Below, one piece after another: positions 51,574 to 59,598 of a DNA stretch of 64,000 nucleotides. This DNA comes from Thermoleophilaceae bacterium (GTDB taxonomy: Bacteria; Actinomycetota; Thermoleophilia; Solirubrobacterales; Thermoleophilaceae). The translations under genes were made by a program, and so were the position numbers. The notes beneath the pieces are model-generated. The model had not been told where the DNA came from, ran no database searches, and saw nothing but the letters and a program-made list of their open reading frames with translations. The stretch lies in contig JAUJNZ010000007.1 in assembly GCA_030447905.1 (NCBI GenBank), forward strand, positions 2,263 through 66,262, read 5' to 3'. The stretch's first letter is position 1. The number at the start of each line of letters is the position of its first letter.

Positions 51574-51579
51574 TATGCT
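51574..51579 (+). promoter_or_regulatory. -10 box of the dehydrogenase/iron-transport operon (TATGCT)
   Basis: TATGCT, 15 bp downstream of the palindrome, so the palindrome would cover the -35 region. The leader to the GTG at 51636 is about 50 nt. Confidence 0.4.
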
Positions 51580-51635
51580 TTGCCTACGTCTTCGCCCCTC
51601 GCCCGCCCGCCGGGGGCCTCGACCGGTCGTCCTCG

Positions 51636-52799
51636 GTGAGCGGTGCCTCGAGTCACGCCCACCGAGTCGGACGGTCACGCTCTCTGCGAATCGGTGCGGC
51701 GGTTCTGCTGGCGCCGATCGCCGCGGGCGTGGCCTACGCCCTCGACCGGGAGGGAGACGTGAGCCGGCCGGGCCCGCACCGAGACGAGCTGCGCCTGGTG
51801 ACGCTCGCTCAAGGGCTCGAGGGGCCGACCGGCCTCGCGTTTCGCCCCGGCGATCCCGACGGCCTCTACGTCACCGAGCAGACCGGGCGCATCCGGGTCG
51901 TCGAGGAGGGCCATGTTCTTCCTCGACCCTTCCTCGACCTGCGCTCGAGGGTGCTCTCGGGTGGGGAGCGCGGGCTGCTCGGCTTGGCGTTTGCGCCCGA
52001 TCACCGGCGCTCCGGGCTGCTCTATGTCCACTACACGAACCGCCGCGGCGACACCCGGGTTGTTCGCTACCGCGCTCGCGGCGATCGCGTCGAGGCCGGC
52101 TCGGCACGGACCCTGCTCTCGCTCCGCCAGCCGTACGAGAACCACAAGGGCGGTCAGCTTGCTTTCGACCGCCGCGGCAGGCTCTACGTCGGCCTGGGCG
52201 ACGGCGGCTCGGCCTTCGACCCCGAACGCCGCGGGCAGGACCTCGGCACGCCCCTGGGCAAGGTCCTGCGTCGCGAGGTCGGGCGTCCCGGAGCGAAGTG
52301 GGAGACGGTGGCCTACGGGCTGCGCAACCCGTGGCGCTTCTCCTTCGACCGCGCCACCGGCGACCTCTGGATCGCCGACGTCGGCCAGGATCGCCAGGAG
52401 GAGATCGACCTGCGGCCGGCCGGCGAGCGCGGCCTCGTGAACTTCGGGTGGAGCGCGTACGAGGGCACCTATCGCTGGCGTACGCGGGCGGTCAACCCGC
52501 GCGGGAGGCTCGCCGCCCCGGTCACCGCCTACGGGCGCCGCGACGGCTGCTCGGTGACCGGCGGCTATGTCTATCGCGGCCGGGCGTTGCCCCGCCTGCG
52601 TGGGCGCTACGTCTACGGCGACCTGTGCACGGGCACGATCTGGAGCCTGCGCCGGCGACCGGGCTCTCGACCCCTGGTCCGCCGCGAGCGGGTGAAGCTG
52701 CCGCTGCTCACATCCTTCGCCGAGGACGGAAGCGGCGAGCTCCACGCCGTGAGCCTGGACGGCCGGGTCGTCGCCCTGCGGGCCCCCCGGACACGATGA
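51636..52799 (+). CDS. PQQ-dependent sugar dehydrogenase family (GSDH) protein
   Basis: A 387-residue exported six-bladed beta-propeller of the soluble glucose/sorbosone dehydrogenase family. Residues 18-36 are a signal anchor (LRIGAAVLLAPIAAGVAYAL). EGPTGLAFRPGDPDGLYVTEQ opens the first blade, GGERGLLGLAFAPDHR includes the family GLLG-x-AF motif, NHKGGQLAFDRRGRLYVGLGDGG the His and GDGG region, VAYGLRNPWRFSFD the Arg-Asn substrate loop, and WIADVGQDRQEEID a calcium loop. Members oxidise aldoses with PQQ, but many homologs have unknown activity. Its stop overlaps the iron-binding protein gene (ATGA), which is an unusual pairing. Confidence 0.87.
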   Translation: MSGASSHAHRVGRSRSLRIGAAVLLAPIAAGVAYALDREGDVSRPGPHRDELRLVTLAQGLEGPTGLAFRPGDPDGLYVTEQTGRIRVVEEGHVLPRPFLDLRSRVLSGGERGLLGLAFAPDHRRSGLLYVHYTNRRGDTRVVRYRARGDRVEAGSARTLLSLRQPYENHKGGQLAFDRRGRLYVGLGDGGSAFDPERRGQDLGTPLGKVLRREVGRPGAKWETVAYGLRNPWRFSFDRATGDLWIADVGQDRQEEIDLRPAGERGLVNFGWSAYEGTYRWRTRAVNPRGRLAAPVTAYGRRDGCSVTGGYVYRGRALPRLRGRYVYGDLCTGTIWSLRRRPGSRPLVRRERVKLPLLTSFAEDGSGELHAVSLDGRVVALRAPRTR

Positions 52800-53806
52800 C
52801 TCGGTCGGCGCCACTCGCCCTGCTCGCCCTGGTGCTCGCTGGCGCCGGCTGCGGCGGCGCCGGCGGCGGTGGAGAGGACGACGCCCGGCGCCTGACCCTC
52901 TACTCCGGTCGCTCCGAGGAGCTCGTCGGGCCGCTCTACGATCGCTTCGAGCGCGCCACCGGCATCCAGGTCGAGGCCCGCTACGGCGACAGCGGCGAGC
53001 TCGCGGCCACGATCGGCGAGGAGGGCACTGGCAGCCCGGCCGAGGCCTTCTTCTCCCAGGACGCCGGTGCGCTCGGGGCGGTGGCGGCCGGGGGGCGCCT
53101 CGAGCCCTTGCCGCCAGAGCTCCTGCGCCGCGTCGACGCGCGCTTCCGCGACCCCGAGGGGCGCTGGATGGGGGTCTCCGGGCGGGCGCGCGTGGTCGCC
53201 TACGACACCCGCAAGCTGCGACCCGCCGAGCTCCCGGACACGATCTTCGCCTTTACCGACCCCCGCTGGCGCGGGCGCATGGGCCTGGCGCCGACCAACG
53301 CCTCCTTCCAGGCCTTCGTGAGCGCCATGCGGCTTGCGGTCGGCGACGAGCGCACGCGCGCGTGGCTCGAGGGCATCGCGCGAAACCGCCCGGTGCTGCT
53401 CGAGAACAACATTCAGACGCTCGAGGCGATCGCCCGCGGGGAGATCGAGGTGGGGTTTGTCAACCACTACTACATGTACGAGCTGCGCCAGGAACGGCCC
53501 GACCTGCCGGTCGATAACCACTTCACGCGCCCGGGGGATCCCGGGTCGCTCGTGAACGTCTCGGGGATCGGCCTGCTCGAGGACAGCCCCGAGGCGCGCC
53601 GGTTCGCCGAGTTCCTGCTCGACGTCGAGGGCCAGCGCTACTTCGCCACCGACACCGACGAGTACCCCCTGATCCCCGGCGTCCGCCCCGACGAGGCGCT
53701 GCGCCCGCTCGCGGAGATCCAGGGCCCCGACGTCCGCCTCGGCCAGCTCGGGGCGAAGCTGCCCTCGACCGTCGAGCTCATCCGTGAGGCCGGCCTCACC
53801 CCGTGA
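52796..53806 (+). CDS. Iron(III) ABC transporter substrate-binding lipoprotein
   Basis: The 336-residue binding protein of an FbpABC/Sfu-type ferric iron importer. The signal ends in the lipobox LAGAGC at residue 19, so it is lipid-anchored outside the membrane. LTLYSGRSEELVGPLYDRFE is the usual FbpA/FutA opening, EAFFSQDAGALGAV and VVAYDTRKL follow, and NHYYMYELRQ near residues 222-230 has the tyrosine pair that binds iron. The gene starts within the dehydrogenase stop and its own stop overlaps the permease start, so three genes are translationally linked. Confidence 0.92.
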   Translation: MTRSAPLALLALVLAGAGCGGAGGGGEDDARRLTLYSGRSEELVGPLYDRFERATGIQVEARYGDSGELAATIGEEGTGSPAEAFFSQDAGALGAVAAGGRLEPLPPELLRRVDARFRDPEGRWMGVSGRARVVAYDTRKLRPAELPDTIFAFTDPRWRGRMGLAPTNASFQAFVSAMRLAVGDERTRAWLEGIARNRPVLLENNIQTLEAIARGEIEVGFVNHYYMYELRQERPDLPVDNHFTRPGDPGSLVNVSGIGLLEDSPEARRFAEFLLDVEGQRYFATDTDEYPLIPGVRPDEALRPLAEIQGPDVRLGQLGAKLPSTVELIREAGLTP

Positions 53807-55416
53807 CCGCCCTGCGGCGTGCCGGGCGGTCGCCGCGACTGCCCTCGCCGCTGCTGACCGCCGCGGCGGCGCTCGTGGCTGCCGCCTGCGCGCTGCCGCT
53901 CGCCTACCTCCTGGTGCGGGCCGCCTCGGGCGGCTCGGCGGCGTGGTCGGTGCTCGCCCGGCCGCAGACCGCGGAGACAGTGGCGCGCACGGTCGCGCTC
54001 GTGACGGCCGTCACCCTCGGGGCGACCACGGTCGGCGGAACGCTCGCCTGGCTCGTCGAGCGCACCGATCTGCCGCTGCGGCGGATGTGGGCGGTCGCCG
54101 CGGCGTTGCCGCTCGCCATCCCGAGCTACGTCGCGGCCCTGGCGCTGCTTGCGACGCTCGGGCCGGGCGGGGCGCTCAGCCGGGCGGTTCCCGGCGCGGG
54201 CGCCGTCGACATCACCGGCTTCCCGGGCGCCGGACTGGCCTTGATCCTCTCCACCTACCCCTACGTCTACCTGTTGACCGCCGCGGCGCTGCGCCGCGCC
54301 GATCCCGCGCTCGAGGAGGCGGCCCGCGGCCTCGGGCGCTCGGTTCGCGCCGTGCTCTTCCGGGTGACCCTTCCCCTCGCCCGTCCCGCGCTCGGAGCGG
54401 GAGCCCTGCTCGCCGCGCTCTACGCCCTCTCCGACTTCGGCGTCGTCTCGCTGATGCGCTTCGACGCCCTCACCCGCGTGATCTTCCAGCAGTACCGGAC
54501 GCTGTTCGATCGTACCCCGGCGGCGGTGCTCGGGTTGGTGCTGGTCGTTCTGACGGTGATCGTCCTGGTCCTCGAAGCGCGGGCCCGCGGACGGGCGGCA
54601 TCAAGAGCCGCGTCGACCGCCTCGCGGCCGGCGCCGCCCCAGGCGCTCGGGCGCTGGCGACCGGTGGCGGTCGCTTTCTGCGCCGTGGTCGTTGGCCTGG
54701 CGCTTGTGCTGCCACTCGGCGTGCTCGGCTTCTGGACCCTGCGCGGGGCGGCGGGCGCCGGCCTCTCGGCCGAGGTCGTTACACCGGCGGTCAACTCGCT
54801 TGCGGTCTCGCTCGGCGCGGGAGCGGTTGCGACCGTCGCCGCCCTGCCGGTGGCGTTGCTCGTCGTGCGCGATCCGCGCGCGCTCACGCGCGGCCTCGAG
54901 CGCCTGGCCTACGCGGCCAACGCCCTGCCCGGAGTGGTGATCGCGCTCGCGCTCGTCTTCTTCGCCGCCCGCTACGCCGGGGCGGTGTACGGAACGCTGG
55001 CAGTGCTCATGTTCGCCTACCTCGTCCGTTTCCTGCCCCAGGCCCTGTCGGGAGCCCGCACGGCGTTGCTGGCCGTCAGCCCCCAGCTCGAGGAGGTCGC
55101 CCGGGCGCTCGGCCGTGGGCCGCGGAGCGCGTTTGCCGCGGTGACCCTGCCGCTCGCCGCACCCGGCCTGCTCGCCGGCGCGGCGATCGTCTTCCTGAGC
55201 ACGATGAAGGAGCTCCCGGCGACCCTGTTGCTGCGCCCGATCGGCTTCGACACGCTCGCCACCGAGGTCTGGACGGCCACTTCCGTCTCGGCGTACTCGC
55301 GGGCGGCCCCGGCCGCGCTGTTGCTCGTGGCCGTCGCGGCCCCGATCGTGCTGCACTTGACCGCGCGCCCGGACCGGCACTCCCGGAGGGGGGCCGAGGG
55401 GTTGGGCGCCGGATGA
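53803..55416 (+). CDS. Iron(III) ABC transporter permease, two fused domains
   Basis: Membrane channel of the importer, 537 residues with about 12 helices in two tandem BPD domains. Each domain has an EAA loop that docks on the ATPase: LEEAARGLGRSVRAVLFRVTLP near residues 168-190 and LEEVARALGRGPRSAFAAVTLP near 428-450. This tandem architecture is that of FbpB/SfuB. The start is a GTG overlapping the binding-protein stop (GTGA). Export of iron is excluded by the family; substrate could also be another ferric complex. Confidence 0.92.
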   Translation: MTALRRAGRSPRLPSPLLTAAAALVAAACALPLAYLLVRAASGGSAAWSVLARPQTAETVARTVALVTAVTLGATTVGGTLAWLVERTDLPLRRMWAVAAALPLAIPSYVAALALLATLGPGGALSRAVPGAGAVDITGFPGAGLALILSTYPYVYLLTAAALRRADPALEEAARGLGRSVRAVLFRVTLPLARPALGAGALLAALYALSDFGVVSLMRFDALTRVIFQQYRTLFDRTPAAVLGLVLVVLTVIVLVLEARARGRAASRAASTASRPAPPQALGRWRPVAVAFCAVVVGLALVLPLGVLGFWTLRGAAGAGLSAEVVTPAVNSLAVSLGAGAVATVAALPVALLVVRDPRALTRGLERLAYAANALPGVVIALALVFFAARYAGAVYGTLAVLMFAYLVRFLPQALSGARTALLAVSPQLEEVARALGRGPRSAFAAVTLPLAAPGLLAGAAIVFLSTMKELPATLLLRPIGFDTLATEVWTATSVSAYSRAAPAALLLVAVAAPIVLHLTARPDRHSRRGAEGLGAG

Positions 55417-55477
55417 TCGGCGCCGCATCGGCTATACGTGCGGACATGACCGGGTTGCGGCGATCGCCGAGACGCCC

Positions 55478-56545
55478 ATGAGCGTCTGCCTGCGAGGGGT
55501 GGCGAAGGCCTTCGGCACGACCGAGGCCGTCCGGGAGGTCGACCTCGACATCGGCCGCGGCGAGCTCTTCACGGTGCTCGGACCGAGCGGCTGTGGCAAG
55601 ACGACCCTGCTGCGCCTCGTCGCCGGGTTCGAGCGACCGAGTGCGGGCGAGGTCCGGGTCGGCGACCGGCTGGTCGCCGCCGACGGCGCCTGGATACCGC
55701 CCGAGCGGCGGCGGATCGGGATGGTCTTCCAGGACTACGCGCTCTTCCCGCACCTGAGCGTCGAGCGCAACGTCGCCTTCGGGCTGTCGCGGCGCGAGCG
55801 CCGGCGCGAGGGTCGGGGCGGCGCGGCTCCGAAGGCTCGCGCCGCACTCGAGCTCGTCGGCCTCCAGCACAAGGCCGAGCGGCTCCCGCACGAGCTGTCC
55901 GGAGGGGAGCGCCAGCGGGTGGCGCTCGCCCGCGCGCTCGCGCCGGAGCCCGAGCTCGTCCTGCTCGACGAGCCGTTCTCGAGCCTCGACGCGACCCTGC
56001 GCGCCGACCTGCGCCGCGAGGTCGAGCTCATTCTGCGTGAGGCCGAGGCGACGGCCGTCCTCGTCACCCACGACCAGGAGGAGGCCCTGTCGCTGGCCGA
56101 CCGGCTGGCGGTCATGCGGGCGGGGCGGGTCGTCCAGACCGGGGCGCCCGAGGAGGTCTACGCGCGACCGGCCGATCGCTGGGCCGCGGGGTTCCTGGGG
56201 GAGGTCAACGTCGTGTCGGGGGTCAGGCGCGGGGACCGGGCGGTCGAGACTTGGCTGGGGAGCTTCGACGCGCGTGGCGTCGCGGCGGGCGTGGGCGGCG
56301 CGTCGGCGGCCGCGGGTAGCGTCCATGTGGCCGTTCGCCCCGAGCACCTCGCCCTCCGGGTCGACCGCCTCGGCAACGCCGAGATCGTCGACCGCGAGTT
56401 CCGTGGACACGACGTGCTCTACCGCCTGCGCCACGAGGTGGGGGGGACGGTGTTGGTGCAGCTTTCCTCGCTCGAGCTGTTCGAGGTGGGCGAGCGGGTG
56501 CACGTGCGACCGGCGCGGGCGGCGGTGGCTTCGGTGGTGGATTGA
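55478..56545 (+). CDS. Iron(III) ABC transporter ATP-binding protein
   Basis: ATPase of the importer, 355 residues. VLGPSGCGKTTLLRLVAGFE is Walker A, GMVFQDYALFPHLSVERNV the Q-loop, HELSGGERQRVALARALAP the signature, LVLLDEPFSSLDATLR Walker B, and VLVTHDQEEALSLADRLAV the H-loop. Residues about 240-355 are the C-terminal TOBE-like regulatory domain (VHVAVRPEHLAL, VLVQLSSLELFEVGERVHVRP). The start ATG is 61 bp after the permease gene, the only loose junction in the operon. Confidence 0.93.
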   Translation: MSVCLRGVAKAFGTTEAVREVDLDIGRGELFTVLGPSGCGKTTLLRLVAGFERPSAGEVRVGDRLVAADGAWIPPERRRIGMVFQDYALFPHLSVERNVAFGLSRRERRREGRGGAAPKARAALELVGLQHKAERLPHELSGGERQRVALARALAPEPELVLLDEPFSSLDATLRADLRREVELILREAEATAVLVTHDQEEALSLADRLAVMRAGRVVQTGAPEEVYARPADRWAAGFLGEVNVVSGVRRGDRAVETWLGSFDARGVAAGVGGASAAAGSVHVAVRPEHLALRVDRLGNAEIVDREFRGHDVLYRLRHEVGGTVLVQLSSLELFEVGERVHVRPARAAVASVVD

Positions 56546-56794
56546 GAACCGCTTCAGGGCGACGGCCGGCTGCCGCCACCTCGAGGGGAGCGCGGGGGGA
56601 GCACGTGGAGCCGGCGCCGGTGCGGGCTCCGCCTCGCCCGGGGTGGCGGACCTGAACGGTGCACCCCCGGGCGCGGGCGGTCCTCGTCCTCGGTCGGCGA
56701 CGGAGATGGCGCGCGGCCGAGCCCAGGAGTCGTAGGCGCCTGCGGCGTGCGACCGGCCGCACGTTGAGGATTTCGCGGCGGCTCAGACCGCCGA

Positions 56795-57187
56795 CTAGGA
56801 GGCGCTCTCGGGCCACGTGGCCTCGCCGCCGGCCGCCCCGCGCATCACCTTCAGGCTCAGCAGCGCGCACTTGCGGCGGGTGGGGGAGATGTCGATCCCG
56901 AGCTGCTCGAGCACCCAATCGGCGCTCAGCGCCGGGATCTCGGCGACCGGCTTTCCGATCAACTCCTCCGAGGTGATCGAGGCCGCGGCCTGGGAGATCG
57001 CACAGCCCTGGCCGTGGAAGCGCAGGTCGGCGATTCGGCCCTCGCCGTCGACGGTCAGGTGGACACCCAGCTCGTCGCCGCAGAGGGGATTGTGGTCGTG
57101 GAAGTCGAGATCGTGGGGGTCAAGCTCGCCGAAGTTGCGCGGGTTCTTGTAGTGGTCGAGGATGTAGTCGCGGTAGAGCTCGTCCAT
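56795..57187 (-). CDS. sufU: Fe-S assembly sulfurtransferase/scaffold SufU
   Basis: SufU accepts sulfur from SufS through a zinc-held cysteine and passes it to SufBCD. The 130-residue protein has all landmarks: YILDHYKNPRNFGEL, NPLCGDELGVHL with the first Cys and Asp, FHGQGCAISQAAASI with the active Cys, and RRKCALLSLKVM with the third. The insertion ADWVLEQLGIDISPTRRKC marks SufU rather than IscU. It is divergent from the ROK kinase gene, which separates it from sufS. Confidence 0.95.
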   Translation of the reverse strand: MDELYRDYILDHYKNPRNFGELDPHDLDFHDHNPLCGDELGVHLTVDGEGRIADLRFHGQGCAISQAAASITSEELIGKPVAEIPALSADWVLEQLGIDISPTRRKCALLSLKVMRGAAGGEATWPESAS

Positions 57188-57197
57188 GGCTACGTCA

Positions 57198-57203
57198 AGG
57201 CTA
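57198..57203 (-). promoter_or_regulatory. -10 box of sufU (TAGCCT)
   Basis: TAGCCT on the minus strand ends 10 nt before the sufU ATG in the 36-bp gap with the divergent kinase gene, which shows sufU need not rely on the sufCDS promoter. Confidence 0.4.
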
Positions 57204-57223
57204 GCCGCAGGACCCGCGAGAAT

Positions 57224-58213
57224 GTGCCCGTGGGCGCCACGACCTCCGAAGGGCGCCTGGTCGTCGGCGTAGACGTCGGCGGAACCAAGATCGTCGCCGG
57301 CGCGGTGCGGGGGACCGAGATCGTCGAGACCGTCGAGCGCCCGACCGACGTCTCGAGCGGCGAGTCGGTCCTCAGCGGGATCGAAGACGCGGTGCGCGAG
57401 ATCGCGGCGCGTGACGAGCCGCCCGCCGCAGTCGGGATCGGGGCACCGTCGCAGATCGACTACCCCGCCGGCCGCGTCCTCTCGAGCGTCAACATCCCGG
57501 TCTCCGGGGTCCGCCTGCGCGACGACATCTCGGCTCGCCTGAGCCTACCGGTCTACCTCGACAACGACGCCAACTGCGCCGCCCTGGCCGAAGCCGAGCT
57601 CGCCGAGGGAGGATCGATCGGCCATCTCGTCATGCTGACGCTCGGAACCGGCGTGGGCGGAGGCGTCGTCGTGGACGGCCGGGTCTTTCGCGGCGCGAGC
57701 GGTCTCGGGGCCGAGCTCGGCCACCTCGTAATCGAGACCGAGGGCCCTGAGTGCCCCGGGAACTGCCCCAACCGCGGCTGCCTCGAGGCCCTGTGCAGCG
57801 GTCAGGCGCTCGCGCGCGACGCCGGCGCACTGGGTGCGACTCAGCCGGATTCGCGCCTCGCCGAGCTCGCGCGGGAGCGCGGCGGTCCGCCGACGGGGAC
57901 CGACGCGGTTACCGCGGCCCGCGAGGGCGATCCCGACGCGGTCGGCCTGTTCGAGCGCTTCGGGACCTCGCTCGGCGTCGGCATGGCGGGCCTGATGAAC
58001 GCCTTCGAGCCCGAGCGCCTCGTGATCGGAGGAGGCCTCTCGGCCGTCGCCGAGCTCTACCTCCCGCGGGCGGAAGAGGAGGCCCGCCGGCGCGTCCTGC
58101 CGGAGATCGGCGCGCGCGTGGAGATCTCGGTGGCACGTAGCGGAGCGCTCGCCGGGCTAATCGGGGCGGCCAGGCTCGCCGTCACCGAACGAGCGAGGGC
58201 CCTCAGCGGCTGA
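57224..58213 (+). CDS. ROK-family glucokinase
   Basis: ATP-dependent sugar kinase of 329 residues. LVVGVDVGGTKIVAGAVRG is the phosphate-1 loop, VGIGAPSQIDYPAGRVLSS and YLDNDANCAALAEAEL hold the catalytic Asp (DNDA), LTLGTGVGGGVVVDG is phosphate-2, and GHLVIETEGPECPGNCPNRGCLEAL has the ROK zinc ligands, here with CPGNCPNRGC in place of the common CxCGxxGC. GTG at 57224 or 57230 could start it. It sits alone on the plus strand inside the suf region, dividing sufU from sufS. Confidence 0.9.
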   Translation: MPVGATTSEGRLVVGVDVGGTKIVAGAVRGTEIVETVERPTDVSSGESVLSGIEDAVREIAARDEPPAAVGIGAPSQIDYPAGRVLSSVNIPVSGVRLRDDISARLSLPVYLDNDANCAALAEAELAEGGSIGHLVMLTLGTGVGGGVVVDGRVFRGASGLGAELGHLVIETEGPECPGNCPNRGCLEALCSGQALARDAGALGATQPDSRLAELARERGGPPTGTDAVTAAREGDPDAVGLFERFGTSLGVGMAGLMNAFEPERLVIGGGLSAVAELYLPRAEEEARRRVLPEIGARVEISVARSGALAGLIGAARLAVTERARALSG

Positions 58214-58339
58214 TCCGCAACCGTCCTACAAGAGGCGATCCGCTCAGGCGCCAGGGAGGCGTCGCAGGCCAGTCGCCGCCCCCGGACCGAAGGGCCGCGT
58301 CGCCCGCCGGAGGCGTCGCTCGCCACGTCCACCGCGCCG

Positions 58340-59593
58340 CTACGGGCCGAAGATCTCCCTCGCCCGCTCGAGCGCCCCCACCAACCGGTCCACGTCCTCG
58401 CGCGTGTTGTAGACGTGGAAGGACGCCCGAGCGGTCGCCGGCACTCCCAGCCGCCGCATGAGCGGCTGCGCGCAGTGGTGGCCCGCCCGTACGCAGACTC
58501 CCTCGCGGTCGCAGATCTCGGCGATGTCGTGGGGGTGGATCCCGTCGAGGGAGAAGGAGATCGCGCCGCCGCGGCGCTCGAGCTCGAGCGGGCCGAGGAC
58601 GCGCAGGCCCGCCAGCCCTCCCAGGCGCTCGAGCGCGTAACCCGTCAGCGAGCGCTCGTGCTCGCGGACCCGCTCCATGCCGAGCTCGGCGAGGTAGTCG
58701 ATCGCCGCGCCGAGCCCGACGCCCTCGGCGATCGGTGAGGTACCGGCCTCGAACTTCCAGGGCAGGTCGTTCCAGGTCGAAACCTCGTAGCCGACATACG
58801 AGATCATGTCGCCCCCGCCGAGGAAGGGCGGCATCTCCTCGAGCAGCTCGCGCCGCCCGTGCAGCACGCCGATCCCCGTGGGCCCGAGCGCCTTGTGTCC
58901 CGTCCAGATGTAGAAGTCGCAGCCGATCTCGCCCACGTCGACCGGTATCTGCGGGACCGCCTGTGAGCCGTCGACGAGGGTCACCGCGCCCGCCGCACGC
59001 GCCCGCGCGCAGATCTTCGCCACCGGGTTGATCGTCCCGAGCACGTTCGAGACGTGGACGCAGCCGAGCAGCCGCACGCGCCCCGAGCCGAGCGCGGCGT
59101 CGAGATCGGAGAGCGACAACTCTCCCTCCTCCGACACCGGCAGCCATCGCAGGGAGGCGCCCGTCGCCTGGCAGGCGAGCTGCCAAGGGACGATATTGGA
59201 GTGATGCTCCATCTCGGTGATCAGCACCTCGTCGCCGGGGCCGAGGCTCGAGCGGCCCCACGCGCTCGCGACCAGGTTGATCAACTCGGTGGCGTTCTTG
59301 GCGAAGACCGTGGCCTGCGACTCGGAGCCGCAGAAGCGCGCCACCCGCTCGCGGGCGCCCTCGTAGAGGTCGGTCGCCTCCTGTGCGAGACCGTAGACCC
59401 CGCGGTGGATGTTCGCGTTCGAGCGCTCGTAGTAGGCGCTCATGGCATCGATCACCGCGCGCGGCTTCTGCGACGTCGCCGCCGAGTCGAGGTAGGCGAT
59501 CGGGTTGCCGTTGTGCTCGCGGCGCAGGACGGGAAAGTCGCCGCGTAGCTCGAGCGGCGGAGCGGTGGGCGTCCCGGTCGCCGGCGCGGCCAT
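58340..59593 (-). CDS. sufS: Cysteine desulfurase SufS
   Basis: PLP enzyme that takes sulfur from cysteine and hands it to SufU. The 417-residue protein contains YLDSAATSQKPRAVIDAM, NANIHRGVYGLAQEATDLYEGAR, TEMEHHSNIVPWQL (His stacking on PLP), LVDGSQAVPQIPVDV (Asp), FYIWTGHKALGPTGIGVL with the PLP Lys, and CVRAGHHCAQPLM with the catalytic Cys in its short loop, the group II (SufS) arrangement. It starts 5 bp after the sufD stop and is last in the Rrf2-SufC-SufD-SufS unit. Confidence 0.96.
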   Translation of the reverse strand: MAAPATGTPTAPPLELRGDFPVLRREHNGNPIAYLDSAATSQKPRAVIDAMSAYYERSNANIHRGVYGLAQEATDLYEGARERVARFCGSESQATVFAKNATELINLVASAWGRSSLGPGDEVLITEMEHHSNIVPWQLACQATGASLRWLPVSEEGELSLSDLDAALGSGRVRLLGCVHVSNVLGTINPVAKICARARAAGAVTLVDGSQAVPQIPVDVGEIGCDFYIWTGHKALGPTGIGVLHGRRELLEEMPPFLGGGDMISYVGYEVSTWNDLPWKFEAGTSPIAEGVGLGAAIDYLAELGMERVREHERSLTGYALERLGGLAGLRVLGPLELERRGGAISFSLDGIHPHDIAEICDREGVCVRAGHHCAQPLMRRLGVPATARASFHVYNTREDVDRLVGALERAREIFGP

Positions 59594-59598
59594 CGCCC

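Noticed and set aside
51575-53806. A 743-residue fusion reading through into the iron-binding protein
   Set aside because: The first 400 codons are a shadow of the dehydrogenase gene in another frame. The lipobox start at 52796 defines the real protein.
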